From assembly GCA_007118695.1 (NCBI GenBank), contig SKRC01000006.1, positions 1-57,882 on the forward strand: a stretch of 57,882 nucleotides of DNA. Reading direction: 5' to 3'. The stretch is from Balneolaceae bacterium. Its GTDB lineage: Bacteria; Bacteroidota; Rhodothermia; Balneolales; Balneolaceae. The notes under the pieces were generated by a model. That model saw only the letters and a program-made list of their open reading frames with translations, ran no database searches and was not told where the DNA came from. Made by a program: the position numbers and the translations under genes. Shown one piece after another: positions 24,706 through 33,136 of the stretch. Numbering within the stretch: the stretch's first letter is position 1; every line of letters begins with the position of its first letter.

Positions 24706-25368
24706 ATGGACATTTTCAAACTCATATTTGAACATGACATCCGGCTCGACGATCTCAGGGCACGTCATACCGATCGCAATACACAGGATCAAACCCTGTC
24801 CATTGAAGAGTTTATGAATCCGGACCCGACCTATTCAAAATTCTATATTACCGGATCTCATCCGGATGAAAACAGGTTCGGCCTAAACATACTCAACCAC
24901 TATGAATCGGTTATTGACCAGCTTCAATTGGCCCTGTCAGATTACACCTATTATACGGAAGAGGGGCCCTATTCCAATTTGAGGGAACTCCTTAAAAAAA
25001 CCAGCCACTGGCAGGCCATCCTGCTGACTCCGGGAGAGGAACCGGTCAGTGACTTTGCCGATCTGCATATTGACACCGGAAGCAATGTGGGCCACCGGAA
25101 AGTACCGTTACGGAATGCCCTGTTGGCCGGTGAGCTCGTTCTATACAAAGAACAGGCTCATCATGGGTTTGATCTGCACCTTTTTTCAAGAGAAAATATC
25201 TACCGGGATCTCTTTTTCCCGTTGAAAAAACTGGTATCCGACCAATTCCGTTTCTTCAGCATCAACGGCAAGCGAATACAATCGGAACGCAAATTTTATT
25301 TCGAAACCTGGGCTCTTGAAAGGCCCCCGCACGGGGTTGAAGAGGTTTTTGAGGAGACTGTGCTTTAG
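24706..25368 (+). CDS. Hypothetical protein, 220 aa
   Basis: I do not recognise this protein. It has no signal peptide or membrane segment and is acidic/aromatic in composition with an even mix of helix and strand, so it looks like a soluble folded protein. Distinct stretches are LSIEEFMNPDPTYSKFYITGSH, GPYSNLRELLKKTSHWQAILLTPGEEP, YKEQAHHGFDLHLFSRENIYRDLFFPLK and RKFYFETWALERPPHGVEEVFEE. It stands alone on the plus strand between a repeat-rich gap and a convergent methyltransferase. ATG at 24706 is the first start in the frame. Confidence 0.7.
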   Translation: MDIFKLIFEHDIRLDDLRARHTDRNTQDQTLSIEEFMNPDPTYSKFYITGSHPDENRFGLNILNHYESVIDQLQLALSDYTYYTEEGPYSNLRELLKKTSHWQAILLTPGEEPVSDFADLHIDTGSNVGHRKVPLRNALLAGELVLYKEQAHHGFDLHLFSRENIYRDLFFPLKKLVSDQFRFFSINGKRIQSERKFYFETWALERPPHGVEEVFEETVL

Positions 25369-25454
25369 ATTATAAGAACCGCAATAACGCGGAGACCGCG
25401 GAGTAATTATTAAATTGAATGGTCAACTGTTCATCTGTTGCTCACTGCAATTGC
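25369..25454. repeat. Short intergenic with 13-nt direct repeat
   Basis: TTGCTCACTGC occurs twice 13 nt apart (about 25438-25448 and 25451-25461), with CGCGGAGA-like short repeats just before it. It is the same kind of low-complexity intergenic repetition as elsewhere in the window. Confidence 0.4.
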
Positions 25455-26195
25455 TCACTGCTTGTTGGCTACCATCACCAGCCTAGAGCAAGTTTCCGGA
25501 TCGTATCTCTGGCCCTTGTAATTTCCGAAAAGTTTTTCAACTTCAAACCCACACCGGTCAAATGACTCTATAAACCATTCCAGATCGTAGAGCTTCACCT
25601 GTTCAAGATAGGTTTTGGGCTCCTCCAGCACATCACCTTCAAACGTAATTCGCTTATAGATGATATCATCTTCAATGTAGCGCCGGATTTTAAACCGGAT
25701 ATTTCGAAACTCCCCTTCATCATCGGGCTGATAGTTATTCCGTACCCAGTCGGCATTCATATAGTCCATGAAAAATTTACCGTCCGGCCTTAACATCCTG
25801 GCAACACTGTCCAGTGTGCGAATATTCTCATCATCCTCTTTAAAATACCCAAAAGAAGTAAACAGATTGACAACCGAATCGAAAATCTCTGGTAAAGGCT
25901 CTCTCATATCTCTCACCAGGAACCTGACATTGGGAAGCGATCTCTCCTCTGCTTTCTGCCTGGCAATCCGGATGGCCTCTTCCGCAAGATCAATACCAGT
26001 GACCTGGTAGCCACATTTGGCCAGGGTCAGAGAGTGTCTGCCACGCCCGCACCCGAGATCCAGTACTCTTGGAAACTGGTCCACCGGCACCACCTTCTCA
26101 ATTAGTTCAACAAGCTGTACAGCCTCATCTTCATTGCGGTTGGTATAAAGCAGATCATAGAGAGGACTGTCGAACCATTCTTCAAACCAGTGCAT
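25455..26195 (-). CDS. Class I SAM-dependent methyltransferase
   Basis: Rossmann-fold methyltransferase of unknown substrate. SAM motif I is VLDLGCGRGRHSLTLA, the acidic residue ending strand 2 is in GYQVTGIDLAEEAI, and motif III-like LVRDMREPLPE follows, then a YMNADWVRNNY insert. The start at 26195 (MHWFEEWFDSPLYDLLY) is preferred because this opening is typical for the family; the frame runs 16 codons further upstream to 26243. About 246 aa. Convergent with the unknown 220-aa gene. Confidence 0.86.
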   Translation of the reverse strand: MHWFEEWFDSPLYDLLYTNRNEDEAVQLVELIEKVVPVDQFPRVLDLGCGRGRHSLTLAKCGYQVTGIDLAEEAIRIARQKAEERSLPNVRFLVRDMREPLPEIFDSVVNLFTSFGYFKEDDENIRTLDSVARMLRPDGKFFMDYMNADWVRNNYQPDDEGEFRNIRFKIRRYIEDDIIYKRITFEGDVLEEPKTYLEQVKLYDLEWFIESFDRCGFEVEKLFGNYKGQRYDPETCSRLVMVANKQ

Positions 26196-26424
26196 AGGAA
26201 ATTTTCCGTTATCAATTGCAGGTCGAATATAAGAATTTGGCATGATAGAATTTGGATATTGTGATTATTGAATTTTTCATGGATGGATCGATGAATGATG
26301 GTGGTTGGAAGCAGGCGAATGAGGTCATGAAGATGATCGATAAATAAACAACTCCTCTATACACTTCGATGTTCTATATACCTCGATTTCCTTATCTTCC
26401 GGTAAATTCGGATATAATGTACTT

Positions 26425-27264
26425 ATGGATTATTTAGAAAAACTGTCATCTGCAATTGGCAAAAGTGAATCGGTTCTTTGTGTCGGACTCGATCCGAATC
26501 CCGATCTCATTCCTGCGGCTATCAAGAATGAGTTTCCGGATCCTGAAGATCAGGTTGTTCAGTTTTGCCTGGATGTGATTGATGCCACCCACGAACATTG
26601 CTGTGCGTTCAAACCCAACCTGGCTTTTTTTGAGGCATTGGGAAGCAACGGCCTCTCGATTTTCGAAAAAATCATCTCCTTCATTCCCGATAACAAGATA
26701 TTGATTGCTGATGCGAAACGGGGAGACATCGGGTCTACAGCCGAACAATACAAAAAAACCTATTTTGATACCTTCAGAGCCGATGCACTGACGCTGAATC
26801 CGATGATGGGCTTCGACACACTCGACCCTTTTATCGACGACCCTACCAAAGCCATCTATGCACTGGTACTCACGTCCAATCCGGGAGCCAACGACCTGTT
26901 ACTCCGCCGGTTTGAAGGCCGGCTTTCACTGGCCGAATATATCGCCGATCAGCTGCGTCGAAAAATGGAGAACAGCAAAACCCATATTGGCATGGTCGTC
27001 GGGGCAACGTATCCCTCGGAGCTGAAACTGGTGCTTCAGGCATACCCGGATGCCTCCCTGCTTATTCCCGGAATAGGCTTACAGGGAGGGAAAGCAGACG
27101 ATCTGGTAGAACTGCTTGACGGGCACAAAGGCATCCCTGTAATCAGTTCCAGCCGGTCCATCATTTATGCCGGCAACGACAGCATGAAATGGAAGGATGA
27201 AGTGGCAAAAAGTGCAAAAAAGGTGAAGAAAGAGCTTAAAAAAATCACCAAACAATATGTCTAA
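26425..27264 (+). CDS. pyrF: Orotidine 5'-phosphate decarboxylase (type 2)
   Basis: Last step of UMP synthesis. CVGLDPNPDLIP at the N-terminus, FKPNLAFFEALG, and the catalytic DAKRGDIGSTAEQY with Lys98 identify the longer type 2 form (279 aa); VGATYPSEL and LLIPGIGLQGG complete the phosphate site. Its end overlaps rnhA by 8 nt. The 181 nt upstream contain only short A/T-rich repeats. Confidence 0.95.
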   Translation: MDYLEKLSSAIGKSESVLCVGLDPNPDLIPAAIKNEFPDPEDQVVQFCLDVIDATHEHCCAFKPNLAFFEALGSNGLSIFEKIISFIPDNKILIADAKRGDIGSTAEQYKKTYFDTFRADALTLNPMMGFDTLDPFIDDPTKAIYALVLTSNPGANDLLLRRFEGRLSLAEYIADQLRRKMENSKTHIGMVVGATYPSELKLVLQAYPDASLLIPGIGLQGGKADDLVELLDGHKGIPVISSSRSIIYAGNDSMKWKDEVAKSAKKVKKELKKITKQYV

Positions 27265-27703
27265 AACCAGGGTAACTATTTATACCGACGGGGCTTGCAG
27301 CGGCAACCCGGGCCCCGGAGGCTGGGGTGCCATTCTGATTTGGAACGGAAAGGAGAAGGAGATATCGGGTGGCGCTTCCGAGACAACCAACAACCGGATG
27401 GAAATGCAGGCGGTCATTGAAGCTCTCAACGCCCTCAAAAGGCCCTGTCATGTCAGTATCCACAGCGACAGTGCTCTCATTATCAATGCATTCAAAAAAA
27501 GCTGGATCGATAGCTGGCAAAAGAAAGGCTGGCGGAAGGCCGACAAAAAACCGGTTGAAAACCGGGACCTATGGGAAAAAATGCTCAAGGCGATGGATCG
27601 ACACGATGTGAAATGGGTCAAAGTAAAAGGACACTCCGGCGATGCAATCAACGACCGCGCCGACCACCTGGCCGTGGAGGCATCAAAAAAATATGTTCGT
27701 TAA
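27257..27703 (+). CDS. rnhA: Ribonuclease HI
   Basis: Cuts the RNA strand of RNA-DNA hybrids. Acidic catalytic residues are visible in IYTDGACSGNPGPGGWG, NNRMEMQAVIEAL, IHSDSALIINA and NDRADHLA; the His loop is in VKGHSGDAINDRAD. 148 aa, with the basic KKGWRKADKKPVENRDLW handle. Translationally coupled to pyrF by an 8-nt overlap and convergent with tsaD. Confidence 0.95.
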   Translation: MSKTRVTIYTDGACSGNPGPGGWGAILIWNGKEKEISGGASETTNNRMEMQAVIEALNALKRPCHVSIHSDSALIINAFKKSWIDSWQKKGWRKADKKPVENRDLWEKMLKAMDRHDVKWVKVKGHSGDAINDRADHLAVEASKKYVR

Positions 27704-27760
27704 CGTCGTACATGCACCGGTTCGCTCATAGGCCGGCGGGCGGATTTAATCATGTGAGAC

Positions 27761-28780
27761 TTACTCTATTCTTGCAAATGGCTTTATCCCCAGCCCTGTA
27801 ACCTCATTTTCGCCCGGTTCTTCACCACCCTCCAGCACTCCGCTTTCAACCATCATATGGCCGGTGATGGCGATCATGGCGGCATTGTCGGTGCAGTATT
27901 CCATCCGGGGAATCAGCAGGTCAACCCTCGTTTTTTCCGCCATCCTGGCGGCTTTCTCACGCAGCATCGTGTTGGCCGAAACTCCCCCGGCCAGCATGGC
28001 GGTTTCCACCCCTGTTTCCCTGATCGCACGATCCAGTTTTACAATCAATACTTCCGTGATGGCATGGGACACGCTGGCACAGATATCATCCAGGTGTTCC
28101 TGCACAAAAGCCTCACCCTTCTCCTGGGCATAATACAGCAGATTGGTTTTCAGCCCTGAAAAACTGAACTCATAGCCCTTTTTCATCATCGATTTCGGAA
28201 AATTTTGAAAAGATTGATTCCCTTTTTGTGCCCGTTTGTCTATTTCCGGGCCGCCGGGATAGGGGAGGCCGAGAATTTTCCCGATTTTGTCGAAAGCTTC
28301 ACCGGCCGCATCATCCCGTGTGATCCCCATTATTTTCTGCCGGAACGGTTCTGTGACATGAACCAGCCGGGTATGCCCGCCGGAAACCGTCAGACAAACA
28401 AACGGGTATCGCGGGGGATAGTCGATAAAGTTGGCATACATGTGAGCGTCGATATGATTGACTCCGATCAGCGGTTTTTGATTGGCCAGCGACAACCCTT
28501 TTGCAAAACTGAGCCCGACCAGGAGCGACCCCATCAGCCCGGGCCCCCTGGTAACGGCAATCGCATCGATATCATCCAGGTCTACACCGGCTTCAGTCAG
28601 TGCCTGTTCAGTTGTCCCCGATATGGTTTTGTGATGCGCCCGGGAGGCCAGTTCCGGTACGATGCCGCCAAATTTCTGATGAACGGCCTGGGATGCAATC
28701 ACATTGGACAAGATCCGCCTGCCGTCGTAAACCGCAGCAGCCGTCTCATCACAAGAAGATTCAATGCCAAGAATGGTCAT
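27761..28780 (-). CDS. tsaD: tRNA N6-adenosine threonylcarbamoyltransferase subunit TsaD
   Basis: Catalyses the final step of t6A37 formation in tRNAs reading ANN codons. GIESSCDETAAAVYDG starts the ASKHA fold, the metal-binding His pair is in NHIDAHMYANF, and PFVCLTVSGGHT and GEAFDKIGKILGLPYPGGP follow; LAGGVSANTMLRE is the nucleotide site. 339 aa, standard. A terminator separates it from upstream dnaK. Confidence 0.96.
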   Translation of the reverse strand: MTILGIESSCDETAAAVYDGRRILSNVIASQAVHQKFGGIVPELASRAHHKTISGTTEQALTEAGVDLDDIDAIAVTRGPGLMGSLLVGLSFAKGLSLANQKPLIGVNHIDAHMYANFIDYPPRYPFVCLTVSGGHTRLVHVTEPFRQKIMGITRDDAAGEAFDKIGKILGLPYPGGPEIDKRAQKGNQSFQNFPKSMMKKGYEFSFSGLKTNLLYYAQEKGEAFVQEHLDDICASVSHAITEVLIVKLDRAIRETGVETAMLAGGVSANTMLREKAARMAEKTRVDLLIPRMEYCTDNAAMIAITGHMMVESGVLEGGEEPGENEVTGLGIKPFARIE

Positions 28781-28798
28781 TCGTTAAATATTTGTTCC

Positions 28799-28828
28799 AA
28801 AAAAAACCCTTCTCCGGGGGGAAAAGGG
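28799..28828 (-). terminator. Intrinsic terminator after dnaK
   Basis: On the minus strand a 9-bp stem CCCTTTTCC / GGAGAAGGG (one T-G wobble; 28820-28828 with 28807-28815) with a CCCC loop is followed by eight T residues (A run at 28799-28806). It ends the hsp20-dnaK transcript before tsaD. Confidence 0.88.
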
Positions 28829-28888
28829 CCTTTTTATCTTATTTGACTATATCGAAGTATTGAGCAGCAAAGCTCACCGCCTTACCGA

Positions 28889-30832
28889 TTATTTCTCCTT
28901 CTTCTTTTCGTCGTCGTCATCGACTACTTCAAAGTCGGCGTCGACGGCATCTTCGCCTTCGGCCTTTTGGCCATCTTCCGCTTCGCCAGCTCCGTTTCCA
29001 CCGGCCGGATCACCTTGTTGTTGAGCCTGCTCAGCAGATTGATAGATTTCCTGGGAAGCGTTTGCCCAGGCCTGATTCACTTCATCGATTATGGCATCGA
29101 GTTCATCGATATTTTCTTCATTTTTCGCCTTTTCAAGTTTCTCAACGGCTTCTTTGATTTTGGTCTTATTGCCTTCAGAGATTTTGTCGTCGTGCTCCTC
29201 CAGCTGCTTTTTGGTTGAAAAGATCAGGTTATCGGCCTGGTTCATCTTTTCAATACGCTCGCGGATCTTTTTGTCTTCCTCTGCGTGCTCTTTGGCAGCC
29301 TGTTGCATTTTTTCGACCTCCTCTTCGGACAGTCCGGAGCTCTGCTCGATGCGTATGCTTTGCTCCTTGCCTGTGCCTTTATCCTTCGCACTCACGTTCA
29401 GTACGCCATTGGCGTCGATGTCGAAGGTCACTTCAATTTGAGGCACACCACGCGGGGCCGGCGGGATTCCGTCCAAGTGGAACCGCCCCAATGTGCGGTT
29501 ATCCTGGGCGCGTGCACGTTCACCCTGCAGCACGTGAATCTCCACACTGCTCTGGTTATCCGCGGCTGTCGAGAATACCTCCTTCTTGCTGGTCGGTATC
29601 GTTGTATTTGACTCGATCAGCTTGGTCATGACGCCGCCAAGGGTCTCAATACCGAGTGTCAGCGGAGTCACATCCAGGAGTACAACATCATCGACGTCCC
29701 CTGAAAGTACACCCCCCTGGATTCCGGCACCTACCGCAACCACTTCATCCGGGTTCACACCTTTGCTCGGATCCTTGCCGAAGATATCTTTTACTACTTC
29801 CTGGATTTTTGGAATCCGTGTGGATCCACCCACAAGTATTACCTGGTCGATTTCATTTTTCGACAGGCCGGCATCTTTCAGCGCTTTTTCACACGGTTCA
29901 ACCGTGCGTTGCACAAGATCGTCCACCAATTGCTCAAACTTGGACCTGGTCAGATCGATATTCAGATGCTTCGGGCCGGAATCGGTTGCCGTGATAAACG
30001 GCAGATTAACATTTGTTTTCTGTGAACTTGACAGTTCAATTTTTGCTTTTTCAGCCGCATCTTTCAGCCGCTGCATCGCCATCGGATCTTTCCGGAGATC
30101 CACGCCTTCTTCCTTCTTGAATTCATCGGCGAGAAAATTGATCACTTTCTGGTCGAAATCATCACCGCCCAGGTGTGTATCACCACTGGTTGATTTCACT
30201 TCAAATACACCATCGCCGAGTTCAAGAATGGAGACATCGAACGTTCCGCCGCCAAGGTCGTAGACAACAATCGTCTGATCATCGCCTTTCTTGTCAAGGC
30301 CGTATGCCAGGGAGGCAGCAGTTGGCTCATTGATGATACGTTTCACTTCCAGGCCTGCAATTTTACCAGCTTCCTGGGTAGCCTTTCGCTGGGCATCGTT
30401 AAAATAGGCCGGAACAGTGATGACGGCTTCGGTTACCTTTTCTCCCAGGTACTCCTCGGCTGTCTGTTTCATTTTCTGCAGTATCATAGCAGAGATTTCC
30501 TGTGGAGCATATTGCCGGTCGTCAATTTGAATCCGTGCCGTACCATCATCGGCCTTCACTACCTTGTAGGAAACCTGGTCAATTTCACCCTCAACTTCAT
30601 TGAACTTGCGTCCCATAAAGCGTTTGATGGATGAAATGGTCTTGTCCGAATTGGTTATCGCCTGCCGCTTGGCAGGAGCCCCTACAAGACGCTCACCATC
30701 TTTTGAGAATGCAACAACCGATGGTGTGGTCCGTCCGCCTTCAGCGTTCTGTATAACCACTGGTTCATTTCCTTCCATTACGGATACACAAGAGTTTGTG
30801 GTACCCAAATCAATTCCTATAATCTTACCCAT
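28889..30832 (-). CDS. dnaK: Chaperone DnaK (Hsp70)
   Basis: ATP-driven protein-folding chaperone. [32 protein letters not shown] and [13 protein letters not shown] are the Hsp70 signatures; the substrate domain starts near [13 protein letters not shown], and the tail is acidic then Lys-rich ([10 protein letters not shown]). 647 aa, full length. 56 nt downstream of a small heat-shock gene and not next to dnaJ or grpE. Confidence 0.98.
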   Translation of the reverse strand: MGKIIGIDLGTTNSCVSVMEGNEPVVIQNAEGGRTTPSVVAFSKDGERLVGAPAKRQAITNSDKTISSIKRFMGRKFNEVEGEIDQVSYKVVKADDGTARIQIDDRQYAPQEISAMILQKMKQTAEEYLGEKVTEAVITVPAYFNDAQRKATQEAGKIAGLEVKRIINEPTAASLAYGLDKKGDDQTIVVYDLGGGTFDVSILELGDGVFEVKSTSGDTHLGGDDFDQKVINFLADEFKKEEGVDLRKDPMAMQRLKDAAEKAKIELSSSQKTNVNLPFITATDSGPKHLNIDLTRSKFEQLVDDLVQRTVEPCEKALKDAGLSKNEIDQVILVGGSTRIPKIQEVVKDIFGKDPSKGVNPDEVVAVGAGIQGGVLSGDVDDVVLLDVTPLTLGIETLGGVMTKLIESNTTIPTSKKEVFSTAADNQSSVEIHVLQGERARAQDNRTLGRFHLDGIPPAPRGVPQIEVTFDIDANGVLNVSAKDKGTGKEQSIRIEQSSGLSEEEVEKMQQAAKEHAEEDKKIRERIEKMNQADNLIFSTKKQLEEHDDKISEGNKTKIKEAVEKLEKAKNEENIDELDAIIDEVNQAWANASQEIYQSAEQAQQQGDPAGGNGAGEAEDGQKAEGEDAVDADFEVVDDDDEKKKEK

Positions 30833-30888
30833 AATTCTGTTTGTTTAATTTGATTAAAATATTCGTTTCTGTTACCGGTGTAAATTTT

Positions 30889-31320
30889 TTATCGAATCGG
30901 AATCGACTGTGTATCTTCCGAAGTTTCGATTTTTGGCATCGTCACGGTCAATACTCCATTTTTGAATGAAGCAGACGTTTCCGATCCATCGACCTGTTCA
31001 GGCAAAGCAAATGAACGGGAAAAAGCACCTGATTTTCTCTCGTTTCGCTTTACCACTTCATTGTCATCGGTCTGAAAAACCCTCTCGCCGCTGATGCTAA
31101 GAACATTCTCTTTCAGGGCAATTTTAATCTCTTTTTTACTCAACCCCGGAAGGTCCATCAAAATCCTGTATTCAGTGTCCGACTCTATAATGTCACACAA
31201 GGGTAAAAAATCCCCTTCCGTCTCCTGAACATGAACAGGGACGATTTTTTCAACAAAATCCTGAATGTCCCGTCCCAGCCGGGAGAGTTGTTTTTCAATA
31301 TTTACTGTGAATTCATTCAT
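30889..31320 (-). CDS. Small heat shock protein (Hsp20/alpha-crystallin)
   Basis: Holdase chaperone. The alpha-crystallin domain runs from about LPLCDIIESDTEYRILMDLPG to GVLTVTMPKI, including the A-x-x-x-NGVL-type motif (SASFKNGVLTV), and ends with an I-P-I-like tail (SIPIR). The frame opens at 31398, but ATG at 31320 (MNEFTVNIEKQLSRLGRDIQ) gives a more typical N-terminus of about 143 aa; both starts are possible. First gene of an hsp20-dnaK unit. Confidence 0.88.
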   Translation of the reverse strand: MNEFTVNIEKQLSRLGRDIQDFVEKIVPVHVQETEGDFLPLCDIIESDTEYRILMDLPGLSKKEIKIALKENVLSISGERVFQTDDNEVVKRNERKSGAFSRSFALPEQVDGSETSASFKNGVLTVTMPKIETSEDTQSIPIR

Positions 31321-31461
31321 ATCCGTGAATTTATATGAAGGTGTTGCAACGATAGTGCCAACAGATCCATCACCCCCTGTAGTCTGACGTATTGGCATGG
31401 AAGAACCTCACTCTGTGAGTCCTTGTCATATACCCTCTCTCATAGTGTCGTAATTGAAATT

Positions 31462-31510
31462 ACAGTTGACAGTAAACAGTTATCAGTTAACAGTTGGCAG
31501 TTGGCAGTCT
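31462..31510. repeat. Heptamer array 1
   Basis: Seven units in exact 7-nt register with consensus (A/G/T)CAGTTR, from ACAGTTG at 31462 to GCAGTCT ending at 31510. It lies upstream of hsp20. Confidence 0.85.
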
Positions 31511-31596
31511 CCCATTGAACAGAGGTTGCCTGTCGGGGTTCGGTAGCTTTTTTTTGTTGGTTTAAACCAACAAAACTTTTCGCAGGAAGTCTAAAA

Positions 31597-31650
31597 GAGG
31601 GGAGATAATTGAAGTGCGTTCAGCACTTTAATTTTTGGGGTGTTCTGTAA
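31597..31650 (+). repeat. Hairpin repeat family A, copy 1
   Basis: 54 nt from GAGGGGAGATAATTGAAGTG to TGGGGTGTTCTGTAA. 50 of 54 positions match copy 2 at 43960-44013. The centre is an inverted repeat (ATTGAAGTGC against GCACTTTAAT). It is flanked by the two heptamer arrays. Confidence 0.8.
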
Positions 31651-31691
31651 GCAGTGGGCAGGGGCAGTTTTCAGTTAACAGTTAACAGTTG
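31651..31691. repeat. Heptamer array 2
   Basis: Six units (five heptamers and one hexamer) of the same (G/T/A)CAGTTA type as array 1, starting directly at the end of repeat A copy 1. The remaining gap to 31846 shows no gene. Confidence 0.75.
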
Positions 31692-31846
31692 CGGGTGTGG
31701 CGGGTGGTAGATTGTTCCCTTTTTCGGGTGGGGTATGATGGGTGGCTTCGGTCAGATCCGAATATTTATCGGTAGCCGGGCTGATGATACTGCATGGTGC
31801 CAAATGGTAACAAATGGCAACCATGGAAAAAATCCAGGCCGGTGGT

Positions 31847-33133
31847 TCAGGATGCCAGCTGTTGCAGATCGGACCAGAAGTCGGGGTAGGATATCTGTGT
31901 GGCTTCGGCATCGATAATGCGGGATGTCCCGGTCCCCATCAGGGCGAGAACTCCCCCGGCCATAGCAATCCGGTGGTCATGTTCACTTTGAAAGGAAGCT
32001 GCTTCCGGATGATGATTTCCTCTCCCATGGATGATAATTCCATCTTTTTTCTCTTCGAATTTTTCGCCGGCCGCCTGAAGAAGGCTGGCCATGGCACTGA
32101 GCCTGTCGGTCTCCTTATGCCTTAACTCTTCCGCACCGGCGATTTCTGATCGTCCCTCGGCAAAACACATGGCGACCATCAAAACCGGCAGTTCATCGAT
32201 ACAATTCGGAATCAGGGAAGGGTCGAGTTTAACGGCCCGAAGTTGTGAGCTGCGTACCGTTACATTTCCCGTTGGCTCGGTCGTGTCTTCACCGAGTATA
32301 TCAATTTCAATATCCGCCCCCATTTCCTGCAAAATTTGCAAGGCCGCTGTCCGGCTCGGATTCAATCCAATTCCTTTCAAAACAATTTCGGCATCCGGAT
32401 GCACGGAACCGGCAACAAGCCAGAAAGCTGCTGCTGAAAAATCGCCGGGGACCCGGTAAGTTTGTTTCGGCAACGGGTGGCTGCTGCAGCTCCGTATGAT
32501 CTTTCCGGTGCCATAAGCCTCTGTCGGTAATTTCAACAGCCGCTCGGTATGATCACGGCTGGGAACCGTTTCAATGACCTCCGTATCTGATTCACTAAAA
32601 AGCCCGGCCAGCAGTACGGCAGATTTTAACTGGGCACTTGCAATCGGAAGCGGATATCTCATACCACGCAATCCGTTTCCGCGGCCGACCTCCAGAGGAG
32701 CAAAATTTCCATTTCTTCCCCTTATCACAGCCCCCATTTGAGTCAGTGGCGTAATGATTCTTTCCATGGTCCGGCTGCTCAGGGAATGGTCTCCCACCAA
32801 TCTCGACTCTATTCCCGCACCGGCCAGTATCCCGGCCATAAGCCGCATCGTTGTTCCGGAATTGCCGCAATCCAGGTCGGCATCCGGTTTTTGCAGTCCG
32901 GTTCTTCCGGCCCCCTGAATGGTAACGGTGCTGTTTTTTTGTTCAACAGCTACCCCCAGCTGCCTCAGGCAGGAGAGGGTGCTTTGCGGATCGGCAGCAT
33001 CCGAATAATTTCTGATCACACTTTCTCCTTCAGCTATAGCCGCAAACATGGCAGCCCTGTGTGAAATCGATTTATCTGGTGGAAGGGTTATGCTGCCCCA
33101 CAGCTTTTTTGTTCCCGAAACTTCTTGAATCAT
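31847..33133 (-). CDS. aroA: 3-phosphoshikimate 1-carboxyvinyltransferase (EPSP synthase)
   Basis: Joins shikimate 3-phosphate and PEP in aromatic amino-acid synthesis. LPPDKSISHRAAMFAA and LDCGNSGTTMRLMAG are the substrate-binding signatures, and RHKETDRLSAM carries the late conserved basic residues. 428 aa. Starts 3 nt after the stop of the giant TPR gene, so it is the last gene of that operon. Confidence 0.96.
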   Translation of the reverse strand: MIQEVSGTKKLWGSITLPPDKSISHRAAMFAAIAEGESVIRNYSDAADPQSTLSCLRQLGVAVEQKNSTVTIQGAGRTGLQKPDADLDCGNSGTTMRLMAGILAGAGIESRLVGDHSLSSRTMERIITPLTQMGAVIRGRNGNFAPLEVGRGNGLRGMRYPLPIASAQLKSAVLLAGLFSESDTEVIETVPSRDHTERLLKLPTEAYGTGKIIRSCSSHPLPKQTYRVPGDFSAAAFWLVAGSVHPDAEIVLKGIGLNPSRTAALQILQEMGADIEIDILGEDTTEPTGNVTVRSSQLRAVKLDPSLIPNCIDELPVLMVAMCFAEGRSEIAGAEELRHKETDRLSAMASLLQAAGEKFEEKKDGIIIHGRGNHHPEAASFQSEHDHRIAMAGGVLALMGTGTSRIIDAEATQISYPDFWSDLQQLAS

Positions 33134-33136
33134 TGA

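Noticed and set aside
31399-31440. CIRCE/HrcA operator upstream of hsp20
   Set aside because: Only a short CTCAC-TCT-GTGAG inverted repeat (about 31410-31422) is present; it does not match TTAGCACTC-N9-GAGTGCTAA.
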